Origin: Bubalus kerabau
Taxonomy: Eukaryota; Chordata; Mammalia; Artiodactyla; Bovidae
Assembly (NCBI RefSeq): GCF_029407905.1
Contig: NC_073637.1
Location: 44,578,501-44,642,500, forward strand
DNA length: 64,000 bases
Reading direction: 5' to 3'
This document shows positions 1-10,440 of this stretch, piece after piece. The notes beneath the pieces are model-generated. The model did not search any database. It saw only the letters and a list, made by a program, of their open reading frames with translations, and was not told where the DNA came from. Position 1 is the stretch's first letter, and each line of letters starts with the position of its first letter. A program made the translations under genes and the position numbers.

Positions 1-1394
1 AAGGTATACATCTAAAGCTATCTATAAAAAGAAGAATTCTATCTGAGAATGAAGCCAATAGAGAGGAATAAATAACCAAGAGATGCAAAGAGATGCCATG
101 TTTGGAGGACATCATTTAGAGGACTTTGTTTCAGCCTTGCCTAAAGTTGCTACTCTACCTCTACACCTTGTATGATCCTTCCCTCCACTAATATTTAAGC
201 TAATGTAATCTAGATTTCTCAAATGCTACTCTATCATGTATTTCCTCTTTCATGTTCCCCACGGAACACCATATTTAAGTGGTACTCTCTATCTCTTTTC
301 CCAAAGAGATTATACATTCCTATTAGGCAGAGTAGCATTATGTTTATCTCCATTCCACCAATGCTTAATCAGTTTTCTGCCTCACAAAATAAGCACAAAA
401 GTGTGGGGAAAAGAAAAGAAGGGTAAGGGAAGGAAATGAGGGAAAAGGGAATGTGATTGACATATAGCCAAAATTTTAGAAAAAGAGTTATTTGTTCTTT
501 TTTTTATTCTCCTTCCTATTATAGAAAGCAAAGAAGGAACTAAAGACTTGTGCTTTGGATTTTCCAATTCCCCACACAGCCTTCGCACAAAGGTTGAAAT
601 GCACAATAAATTTTATCGGCAGGGCTGATATTACATATTCTATCTTATTGTCAGGACATATGCTGGATGATGCATCCTCATTTTTTTTGATTCAGAAAAT
701 ATGACAGTTGTACTTATAGACACAAGAGCTATGTTCACCAGGTAATGAATCTTGGCTGTCAGTAGAACCCACAGACCAATACATTTCAGGATGTGATGAA
801 ACCCCTTCTGTATTGACTCAAAGTGTAGGATTCTCTTGAGCAATAACAGGCAAGCTGAAATCATCACTTGTGATTGTAGAAGTATTCAGAAGGAACATTT
901 AAAAGCATGTTACTGAAGCTGGAGTAAAATGTAGCTAATGGAGAAAAAAAATGCTCGCTTTCAAATACAGTTATTGAAAGAAGCTAAATTAAAATGTCAG
1001 ATGCAATAGCAGAGGTAAGCTTCTCTTGGGTTGAAAAGAAATGCACAGCAATCATTCTAGTTATTGGCTAAGGCATTCTCTTTTTCATTGATTTTTACAT
1101 TGATCTGCTAGAGCAGACACTAAAGACAGTCCAATTTTACTTTAAATGTATCTTCAGTTCTTAGCAAGACAGGAATGTCTAAAGGTAGGAATAGTTCTTC
1201 TGATACAATAAGCTTTATTATTGTGTTAATATTTTTATTTATAAGCACTACCATAGTACTCATAGTGAATACTAAAACTCAAAATTGAAAAAAATGAATT
1301 ACACAGATTGGAGAAATTAAATTTGAAGAGTTCACTTATGGGTGTTTCTTATGCCTCTTATTCAATAATTAATTAGAAATATAGGAAATATAAA
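1..1394. other. Unassigned AT-rich sequence
   Basis: No repeat family or gene is recognised. Short open frames near 223-867 overlap on both strands, lack protein-like composition and are treated as chance. There are short purine- or T-rich runs near 410-500 but no tandem repeat. Confidence 0.5.
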
Positions 1395-1785
1395 CTGTAT
1401 TATAGCTAGTGGAAAGATGTTTGGACTTGTTGGGAAGATCCCCTGAAGAAGGGAATGGCTACACACTCCAGTGTTCTGGCCTAGAGAATTCCATGGACTG
1501 TATAGTCCATGGGGTCACAAAGAGTTGGACATCTACTGAGTGACTTTCACTTTCACTTTTGGAGCTGGACTGCTTGTGTTTAAAATTCAGCTTGACTATT
1601 ATAGGACCTGGGGGATGTCATGAAACTGCTCAAAGCCTTAGTTTTTCTGGCTAAAAGCTAAGAATGAAAATCATTCTTACTTATTTAGTAAGATTGTGGT
1701 GAAGGTTAAATAAATTAATTCATGTAAAGGTCCTAGAATATTTCTTGGCACAGAATAAAGTGCTAAATAGATGTAAGCTGTGGTT
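1395..1785 (+). repeat. MIR SINE, split by a Bov SINE
   Basis: The right-hand part (1561-1785) follows the MIR layout: a left tRNA-derived stretch (GGAGCTGGACTGC), a degraded core, then the right arm ending near the GGCACAGAATAAAGTGCTAAATA region. A short left part (about 1395-1428) lies before the SINE at 1429-1560. MIR is an ancient mammalian SINE, which fits its strong decay. Confidence 0.6.
1429..1560 (+). mobile_element. 5'-truncated Bov SINE (Bov-tA/Bov-A type)
   Basis: It matches the body of the ruminant SINE: GGGAAGATCCCCTGAAGAAGG, then CCATGGACTGTATAGTCCATGG and GGGGTCACAAAGAGTTGGAC, ending in a TTTCAC repeat. The tRNA-like head is missing, as expected for incomplete target-primed reverse transcription. 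It sits inside a MIR. Confidence 0.8.
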
Positions 1786-1830
1786 TCTTAGTTCTCTGGT
1801 ATTTCTATATTTATGTATTTGTGTATATAC

Positions 1831-1860
1831 ATTCACATATATATATATATAGTACACATA
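1831..1860. repeat. (TA)n-rich microsatellite, short
   Basis: A short run of alternating TA (CACATATATATATATATAG) within an AT-rich tract. Confidence 0.7.
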
Positions 1861-2084
1861 TAGATCCATATAAATGTAAAACATACCCTCTTTTAGAAAG
1901 GGTAAACATTTTTCATAACACTTGTCAGAGGAGCAGAGCCAAGTGGCAGAGTATAAACCTGTCCTAAGGGATGAATAGATCTAACTTGCTTCCTCATTAT
2001 TTAAGATTCCCTAAAGAAGCCTGAAAAACATGAACACAGTGACCTTCCTGGGGCCTTGTTAGACACAGTTTATCTTTGACAAGT

Positions 2085-2450
2085 GCAATCTCTGAAATCA
2101 GTGTCTAGATCCCATCCTTGACTCCACAACTAATGAAATTCCACAACTAACCAAACATACAACCTCGAATATGTCATTGTCTCATCTGTAAAAATGGAGA
2201 TAATGAAGAACTCAGACAGTAAAGAATCTGGCAAGTGCAGGAGACCTGGGTTTGATCCCTGGGTCATGATGATCCCCGGGGAGAAGGGAATGGCTACCTA
2301 TTCCAGTTTTCTTGCCTGGAGACTTCCATGAGCAGAGGAACCTGCCGGGCTATAGTCCATGGGGTTACGAAGAGTTGGACATGACTGAGCTACTAACACT
2401 TTCAACTTTATAAGATTGTTGTAAAAATTTTATTTAAGTAAAGAACTTAG
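2085..2450 (+). repeat. MIR SINE, split by a Bov-tA SINE
   Basis: The left half ends with CTCATCTGTAAAAATGGAGA, a typical MIR segment. The right half after the SINE (from about 2410) resumes with ATAAGATTGTTGTAAAAATT and AAGTAAAGAACTTAGG, the MIR right arm. Confidence 0.6.
2209..2409 (+). mobile_element. Bov-tA SINE
   Basis: Nearly complete element. It has the tRNA-Glu-derived head (CAGTAAAGAATCTGGCAAG, then GGTTTGATCCCTGGG as the B-box region), the GGAGAAGGGAATGGCTACC body and the GAGTTGGACATGACTGAGC 3' end shared with BovB. It interrupts a MIR. Confidence 0.88.
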
Positions 2451-3896
2451 GTTACTTGACTATAACAAGAAACAAGTAAGAGATTATTTTAAATAAGTAT
2501 CAATACTGGTTAACATATCACAACATACAGCTTTCTACTCATCGCTAATGTGAACACTGGATGTGGATTGCCACCTGTCAATAAATCTGCAGTACTAACA
2601 AACCCTCATTATATACAGCCTCCCATATCCTTAAAAATAGAGTGACATTTAAGCAATTTCTGATTTGCAATGCATGGTAAGAAAAAAAAATAGCAAGTGT
2701 CCAACCAGCCTAAGTGACCCTTAATTCCATTTTCACAGCAAATGGCTTTTAAATAATCCACTAACTGCCATTTGCTGCCATTGTCTTCCATCAGCAGTGA
2801 AGCCTTACCTCAGTGGCAAATTGAAATCCTCTTATCAAAATTGTACAGTTTACAGATAGCAGAGACATAAACAGGGACAGTTACCAGGGGGTAAAATAAA
2901 ATCTGTAGTAAGACTAATGGAGCCAAAAGTCAATTCTGCAGCCTTCTTTTCTTCTGCCTCGTAGTACCCTCCCCAATATCCAGTGGGAGGTTTATGCTAA
3001 TATAAGAGCAGCATAAGTGATTAACCTTTTGCTATAAAGGTTATGACAGCTTCCAATTGCCATAGCTTGTTTCTTTTTTTTTTTTTCCTTGACAATACAA
3101 CAAAGCATAGGAAATACATAGATTTGTCTTATAGAATAGGAAAGACTTTGCTGAAGCTGCAGCCAACCTTACATTATGAGAGGGAAAAAAGATTAAGTCA
3201 GCTTCATGATTTAGGTCAGTAAAATATAAACTATCAGATATGCCATAGGCATTTAGTTGTCTTGCATGTAGAGTTGAAGAGCCATGTGTTAAAATCTAAA
3301 TCAAGCATTAACCTCCTGTTTTAAGATTAGTTTATCTCTAAATAGATTCTCTAGGATCTGAGAGATGTGGATGGTTGAAAATGATAATTAAGCCAAGCAG
3401 TTATTGTATATTCATCATAAATTAACCGGATAATAAGAGAACTTCTCAAGTATGCTTTTCTTTATATATTTGGAACACTGACAGAATGTTTTATTGTCAA
3501 CTTGACAGAAAATCATGTTCATTTCTAAAAAAAAAAAAAAAGAAAGAAAGAAATCCCCATTCCGTGGTGTTCGAGCATTTATGTATATTTAAAAATCACT
3601 GATTTTGCCAAGTAAATTGAAGAAATCTGTTAAGTAGTAATTAACACATACAATGAGATGTTTCCCACCACTCTCTGATTATTTTGTGCAATTTCGTTTC
3701 TATAACCTTACTTTCCATCTTTGCTGATAGATTATGATAAAATAAGTGAGACAAAGAGGTGAGTCTAAAGTAACTGATCATAATAATTTTTTTAGAATTT
3801 TGTAAGAATATCCAGATTTTTTTTTCCTGTGAGAAATGCTGCTAGGATAAGCTATATTCAAATGACCATGAATACATCTAATTTTCTATACTAGTA
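2451..3896. other. Unassigned sequence with short A and T runs
   Basis: No gene or family recognised. It contains a T run near 3070-3087 and an A run (3527-3541) passing into short GAAA repeats (to about 3553), possibly the tail of a retroposon decayed beyond recognition. Confidence 0.45.
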
Positions 3897-4093
3897 CTTC
3901 CCCCGGCTCAACAGTAAAGAATCCATTTCCAAGGCAGGAGATGCTGTTCAGTCCCTGGGTCAGAAAGATCCCCTGGAGGAGAGCATGGCAACCCACTCCA
4001 ATGTTCTTGCCTGGAGAATTTCCATGGACAGAGGAACTTGGTGAGCTACAGTCCATAGAGTCGCAAAGAGTCGGACAGAACTGAAGTGACAGA
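3897..4093 (+). mobile_element. Bov-tA SINE
   Basis: Full-length-like element: CCCCCGGCTCAACAGTAAAG head, TTCAGTCCCTGGGTCAGAAA B-box region, CTGGAGGAGAGCATGGCAAC body and GTCGCAAAGAGTCGGACAG 3' end. A reverse-strand open frame of 71 codons lies within it and is a by-product of the SINE. Confidence 0.9.
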
Positions 4094-5350
4094 GAATTCA
4101 CGCATGCAATTTACTGGAGAATGTTTTGTTAAAACTCAAAAATTATATTGCAAGTGTGACAAATAATTTAACTGGAACAGAAATTTCTGGAGGCCAAATT
4201 GACTATCTTTCAGGGAAGCCAGGGTGAGTGAACATTACTGGGGATAGTTTATTTCTCTGGCTCTCTCTTATTTCTCTGGCTCTTTCCATTTGGCCAAAAC
4301 CTGGGAAAGGGCATTTATCTCTGACAGGACCTGAGACATGATAAACATGCCCCCATACCAAGTCAATCAGCTTGATAGCCATAATAAAAAATTCACTTTT
4401 TCACGGTTCAAAAAAATATCAAAAATACCATTGGCTTCTGCATAAAGTAAGATAAAGAACCATTTCACTGTCTCAAAGATAATCATGCATGATTCTTTCA
4501 TTTAAAAATAGTTACCTACAATTCTTAGCATCCTTTGGTGGCAGGGAAAAAAAAATACTTTCATGGTCAAGAAGGTACTATGTTTTACTATGAAACCCAA
4601 ATACATCAGTTCTCTTCTACATGGGAAATATAAGAATGGGGAAGAAAAATTCTCATGCTTCAACTTCCCTCTCTATAGACACAACACCACCTGTTCCTGT
4701 AACTGATGTCTGTTTTTACACAAGGAAGCACATGGGATAGCCCAGGATGTAGTAAGCAGAAAAAGGATGTCTCAACCTGGGCATCTTGCCTTGCATCTAA
4801 TGGTAATTCATCTCTACACTGATTCTTCTTCTTTAGTTCTTTTCTTCTCTAGAAGAGATTCCTTCTTGCCCTGCTGCTGCCAACTTACCCTCCACCAAAC
4901 ACTTAAAACTATAAAAATATCTCTGATTGATTCCTACTACTTTTCAAGGAGATGATCCTCATTTTCTCTCATTCCTGTAACTTGCTATGTGGCTCCACTT
5001 TGCCATCATTTTATTGTTTCAATTATTTGGCTTCTCTCTCCAAAGAATTGTACATGCATGCCAAAGTTGCACACTAAGTAGACTGTACCTCATAGATTCT
5101 GGCCGGGGTGGCTACCAAATCCTGTACACTAGGTTCTTTCATTGATTCAAAACATACATACTGAGTGCCTACCTTGAGATTGGCATAAATCCTAGAGAGG
5201 GGAAGTTAGTTTCTTTCACAGTAGCAGCTTCCATTTCACTTGGAAATTTTGTTTCACTAGGTTTGAATTTGCTGTGAAAATGATGTATCTGCCTTCATGG
5301 AATACCCTAGTGGCACCAAGAATAAAAGTAGATCTCTGAAGATATGCAGT
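4094..5350. other. Unassigned sequence
   Basis: No gene or repeat recognised. The open frame at 4767-4955 has no supporting signal. Confidence 0.45.
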
Positions 5351-5645
5351 GTTGTTATTGTTGTTGTTCAGCTGCTAAGTCGCGTCTAACCTTTTTCGAC
5401 CTCATGGATTGTAGCACTCCAAGCTTCCCTGTCCTCTGCTCTCTCCCTGAGTTTGCTCAAGTTCATGTCCATTGAGTTGGTTTTGATATCTAGCCATCTT
5501 ATCCTCTGCCGCCCTCTTCACCTTTTGCCTTCAATCTTTCCCAGCATCAGGGTCTTTTCCAACAAATTGGCTCTTTGCGTCAGGTGGCCAAAGTATTGGA
5601 GCTTCAGCATTAGCATCAGTCTTTCCAATGAATATTCAGGGCTGC
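5351..5645 (-). mobile_element. BovB LINE, 3'-end fragment
   Basis: Reading the minus strand, this is the last ~295 bp of BovB: the C-terminal coding part (CCAATACTTTGGCCACCTGA region), the MSIELN-like antisense pattern common to all copies here, and the 3' UTR ending in a short GTT/CAA microsatellite tail at 5351-5368. The rest is lost by 5' truncation. Confidence 0.88.
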
Positions 5646-6749
5646 AAGAAGATATGCAATAATCTGTTTTTAATCTTAGCAACACCAGCACTATAACCTT
5701 CTCTCTCACTATGCTGAGTATATATATTTTTGCCTTTCAGTTATCAAACAGAAGTTTTACACTTACCTTTAAACCCTCAGGTACCACACGAATCAACCTC
5801 AGGAGAAGATTGAGATAGTTATAAAGTCTTATGACAGACACCTTGGTCTCTTGTGCCCTGTGGCCATTTTAGGCAATTTGCTTTCAGAGAAAAAGGCTGC
5901 ATAATGTTTTTTTTTTAATTGGTTTATTCCTTGTTTTTTGAACATTGATCTAGAAAAAGCCTTATCAATAAGGGGAAGAATAAGATCTGCCAAAGAAACA
6001 GCCACATCCAAGAATTTAGGGAGTTTGTATATCGGGTAAAAAGACACTGGAACCGTTCTTATATAAATAGATTTCTATAATCCTCATTTTTTTCCTCAAC
6101 TTCATTGTTCTAGTAGAATTTCTTTTTTCTTCTTCAGTTTCAGACCTTCTTATTATTGATCATCCTGTTGTTGGGGTACAAAGCAGGCTGCCTCGTGATG
6201 AGCCTCTATTGACATACTGATTGTATTGAATTAGTTACTTGAGAAACAGCCAGTTTGTGGGGAGGGGAGAAATAGTTTAAAGAAAAAAAAAAAAAAAGCT
6301 TCGATCGCCCCTTTTTCTTCTTGAAAGTGGGAAATACATCTTCCATGTGAAAATATTCTCCCTAAGGCATGAGGATAGAAGCATCCCTGAACTAGGGAAT
6401 TAAAGGCTAAGAAAGCTGTGTAAACAACCTTTGTTACTTCTGTATTAGCCTGCTAATCCAAGTACAACCCCCTTTGTTTTGTTACACCTTCACAAACCAT
6501 TGTTTCTTTGTCTAAAAATGATATATAAACAATCAGTTTTGGTCACTTTGGGGCTTCCATTACTAACAGACCTCTGTGTGTATGAATTAAATACTAATAC
6601 TAATATATCTTGTGGCAACTTAATTTTAATTAGACTAGATACTAAACCAACCAAAAGAACTTAAGAGGGTTGGAGGAAAAGTACTCCTTTCCTGATACTG
6701 TTGGTTTCAAATCCTAACATTAACCCATGCATTTATTGGAGCCCTTTAG
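5646..6749. other. Unassigned sequence
   Basis: No feature recognised apart from an A run at about 6282-6297. Open frames here are short and unsupported. Confidence 0.45.
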
Positions 6750-7310
6750 GGTTCAAGAGTCATGGCAAGATTACAGTGACTTACACAAATATAAATCTGA
6801 TTTTATTATTTCCCTGCTTAAAAGCTTTCCCTAATCTTTGCTGTGGTATTAAAGGCTGTTTCTTTCTGGCTCCAATTATCTCATTTAATCACATCTCCTT
6901 CCTTCCTCCTTTCCCCTCTCCCAAGATATTCTTCAGCCCTGTGCTGTCTAAAACCACTGGACTATTGGTAAAATCCTAAAACTGTCATATACTTTCATCC
7001 TTTAATATCCTTTCTTTTGCTTCTGTGCTCTTTCTTTCATCTCCATCTGAAAAACCCCACTCATTCTAAAAAAACAGTTCAAATATTTTTCTCTCCAAGA
7101 TATCCCTGACTCTTCCAACTTTATGTTCTTTGCTTTTCATAACATTCTTTTTGTCCTTCTATGATAGTTTCCATTAGGTTGGATTTTAGTTACTTATAGA
7201 TCCGTCTTTCCTAGTAGTCTGTGAGTTCCATGAAGAAATAGATGAGCTATACTTTATTTTGCAGTCAGTATCTGGAATGGAGAAAATACTCAGATATTTT
7301 TATGTGTTTT
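6750..7310 (+). repeat. L2 LINE, ancient 3' fragment
   Basis: It shows the L2 3' coding/UTR pattern: CTGCTTAAAAGCTTTCCCTA, later ATATCCCTGACTCTTCCAAC, then AGTCTGTGAGTTCCATGAAG. Decay is heavy, as expected for an ancient mammalian repeat. Confidence 0.55.
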
Positions 7311-7826
7311 CATAACAAAATAAACCATTTAAACTTTCTGGAAAAAAAAAGAGAATTCAGTGAAATCTTATCTAACTCATGAAATCTTAGAAGATTTATA
7401 ATCTCATTATATCCAACAGGATCTCATAACAATGGACTATATATGCCTTTCCAAATCTGACTCAAAACACATATCTTTGCAAATATTTTTAAGCTCTATA
7501 TTATAGTTTCTCCTCTGATCTTATTTCTGCTCAGCTATCCTTCAATCACCAAACAAAAAACAAAAGCAAAACAAAAAAAACACAAACAAACAAACCATAA
7601 AACTCCATATCCATGTACACAACAGGAAAGAAAGTTTTGGGGTCTTTGCTAGCTATATTCATCAGTTCCCTCTGACATCCAAGGCCTACCTCACATAAAA
7701 TCAAGTCCTGGTCTCCAACCATACCAAACCTCCTAGTGTCTCCGAGAGTATGCCCTGGACATATCAAGTAACTTGCTAACATTAGATTAAGAACTTTGAA
7801 CAGTGTTCATTTCTTCCTTCTCTGTA
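7311..7826. other. Unassigned sequence with CAAA-rich low-complexity patch
   Basis: A simple CAAA/CAAAA-rich stretch lies at 7552-7597. A reverse-strand open frame (7546-7782) runs through it and is not credible as a gene. Confidence 0.5.
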
Positions 7827-7828
7827 TT

Positions 7829-8402
7829 TTTTTGGGCTCCAAAATCACTGCTGATGGTGACTGAAGCCATAAAATTAAAAGTAGCTTGCTCCTTGGAAGA
7901 AAAGTTATGACCAACCTAGACAGCTTGTTGAAACTCAGAGACATTACTTTGCCAACAAAGGTCCATCTAGTTAAAGCTATGGTTTTTCCAGTAGTCATGT
8001 ATGGATGTGAGAGTTGGACTATAAATAAAGTTGAGCACTGAAGAATTGATGCTTTTGAAGTGTGGTGTTGGAGAAGACTCTTGAGAGTCCCCTGGACTGC
8101 AAGGAGATCCAACCAGTCCATCCTAAAGGAGATCAGTCCTGGATCTTCATTGGAAGGACTGAAGCTAAAGCTGAAACTCCAATACTTTGGCCTCCTGATG
8201 AGAAGAACTGACTCCTTGGAAAAGACCCTGATGCTGGGAAAGATTGAGGGCAGAAGGAGAAGGGGACGACAGAGAATGAGATGGTTGGATGGCATCACCA
8301 ACTCAATAGACATGAGTTTGAGTAAACTCTGGGAGGCCTGGCATGCTGCAGTCCATGGGGTCACAAAGAGTCGGACATGACTGAGCGACTGAACTGAACA
8401 GA
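7829..8402 (+). mobile_element. BovB LINE, 3' fragment
   Basis: The C-terminal ~180 codons of the BovB polyprotein and its 3' end. The conserved GCESWT box (here CESWTINK) is followed by a stop, and the frame then runs on from 8060 with WCWRRLLRVPWTARRSNQS, SLEKTLMLGKIEGRR and RQRMRWLDGITNSIDM. The 3' end reads GGACATGACTGAGCGACTGA, matching the Bov SINE tails. The 5' part is missing and the frame is broken near 8040. Confidence 0.92.
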
Positions 8403-8639
8403 ATTGAAACAGAAATACAATTCTAAGCCTTCAAAATACCTTACACTCTTTTCATTTCCTCTCCATTCCAAACTGGGCAACCCTCAACACCCCTAGTTCG
8501 TGATACCAGAGAGTGCACTTGGTCTTCTTTCACCAAAGTTTTCCTGTATCCATTTCACCTGTTTGTACACTCCTACCAAATGAAACCTAGACAATCACAT
8601 TCATTTTTTCACTTCTCTATAAAAACTCAAAAATGACTG

Positions 8640-9060
8640 TCTTGTCCATCAATTTTAAATCCCTTTGCCTTTGGAAGTCCACTATAATCTGTCCCTACTT
8701 TTATGACAACACACACACACACCCCTTCTTTACCCCTCTTCCCCTATAATATGCAGTACATTTGTTCTTTGCTTCAAATGCACATTTATTTGTATATTTA
8801 TATCTCCATATACTTTTCCCTTTGTTTCCTCTACCTCTTTCCTAAGCTTTCTGCTTGACCATTATTCTCATTCTCCTACTTCTTTAATAACAAATTCCCT
8901 TATGAAGACTTTCTCTAACTTCAGTCCATACTATCCTCTCTCTTTTCTGCAGCAAGTGTTAGTAGCATAGACGTTAGTATTTAATTGTTCTGTGATGGTT
9001 TCATATAGATTAAATGTGCATTCTTTGATTGTGAGATCCCAGATTTATTTATTGAATACT
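8640..9060 (+). repeat. Probable L2 LINE remnant
   Basis: L2-like order of segments: TTGGAAGTCCACTATAATCT, CTTATGAAGACTTTCTCTAA, then TGTGAGATCCCAGATTTATT and a poorly kept 3' end. A short (AC)n run lies at 8709-8723. Confidence 0.4.
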
Positions 9061-9973
9061 TGATGCTGAGCACTTTTCACTTTTCAGGCTTTAAGCAAGA
9101 TGTGAAGATAGCAATTTCTGAAAGAACAATGGCTGAGATCACACATGCAAAGCAAGCTGCCCTACACAGTTGCATGTGAAGGAGGCATAGCTAATTGATC
9201 TCAGTACCCTTTCTTGCTGAACTTGAAGGAGATTTCTCAAGTGCAAACCAGTAATTATCAATCAATTGGATTAAGGAGCAAGTTGAAATCTATTTGATAT
9301 GCCTGACCTATAATCTAAATGAAAATGTGTATGCATATGTGTGTGTGGTAAAAATCAATCTCAATTTGGTTCTCTGAAGAGTGGGAACAGATTCTTATTT
9401 CTGAATTGTATACACAATACAATACCAGGAGAATTTCAATAGAGATGTGGGAATAGTTTATTAAAATGGAAAACAAATTGTATATTAATATTCAGGCCTC
9501 CCAAACATTATCTACAGCAAACTATGATTTACTCACATAGAGAACAGAATAAAGTCCAATAGTCTCACATTGATTTATTTCTTCAGTCACACTCAGAGAT
9601 ACAGAGCAACATAATTAGCAGCAGTATCTTCAGACACAAAGAAAATCAATTCTTACACATGCATCCATGTTGACTAGGAATCTTTTAGAATCTTCCACAG
9701 TGTCTGACTCAATTGACAGCATATACAATAGAGAAACCTAAGTGCATCCTTTCATAATACATCTTGACAAAAGCTGCAAATGCTATAGATCCAGAAACCA
9801 AACCACAACAAACAGAAAATTCTATTACAGTATGATTAATTAGTAGAAGCAGCTACTAGTTTGATTACCAAACAACAGTCTTATGAAAGTGGTTGGTATG
9901 TATATATGAGTTTATATTATAGATGAAATTAAGAGAAAGCATGAAGAAGAAGCAAAGAGAGATAAGTGTAACC
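9061..9973. other. Unassigned sequence
   Basis: No gene or recognisable repeat. Confidence 0.45.
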
Positions 9974-9999
9974 TGGAAGAGTCAATTTCGACTCTTCCA
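9974..9999. other. Short inverted repeat (10-bp arms, 6-nt loop)
   Basis: TGGAAGAGTC (9974-9983) is the exact reverse complement of GACTCTTCCA (9990-9999), with loop AATTTC. It lies just upstream of an LTR-like segment. Confidence 0.75.
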
Positions 10000-10044
10000 A
10001 GCTAGATCTGTTTCTTTGGTGACTTTTGTTATTATAAATCACAC

Positions 10045-10440
10045 ATAATGGCCTGCCTCAGAGAATTCTGCCCCTCTGCCTGACTGTTAAGCTGAAGTGC
10101 CTTTGTTCAGAACATTGTCCACCTGTAGATGACAGGAAGGAAGAAATTAACACATCCATCTGCCTGAGGCTTGCCATTCTAGAAGATACTTGCAGGATTA
10201 AATGGCCTTTTTACTTTGTTTACTCACCTCCTCCTATCTCTGATCCATAAAGGAACCTGGCAGCCAGACCCTGACAAGATGGTTATTTTGAGACGTTAGT
10301 CTGTCTTCTCACTGAGCTGGCTTTCCAAATAAGGTCATATTCCTTGCCTCGATGCCTTGTCCCTAGGATTCATTGGCCTCTTGTGTTGCAAGCAGAGTGA
10401 GCTTGGACTCAATAATAAGACAGTGGCACTGACTGCATAT
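10045..10440 (+). mobile_element. Endogenous retrovirus LTR (solo, gammaretrovirus-like ERV1 type)
   Basis: An R/U5-like end: CTGGCTTTCCAAATAAGGTC, CCTTGCCTCGATGCCTTGTC, then GCAAGCAGAGTGAGCTTGGA after a TTCATTGGCC motif. The same block recurs at 15707-15825, which supports an LTR. The U3-like part (from about 10045) carries AGAATTCTGCCCCTCTGCCT. There are no gag, pol or env frames beside it. The family assignment rests on general familiarity. Confidence 0.6.

Noticed and set aside
7807..8364. 185-codon minus-strand frame repeated in similar form at 19197, 28424, 42248 and 52671
   Set aside because: This is the antisense strand of the BovB C-terminus, open by composition and not an independent conserved gene.
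8060..8380. 106-codon open frame with basic, conserved-looking protein
   Set aside because: It is the C-terminal part of a truncated BovB polyprotein; related frames recur throughout the window.
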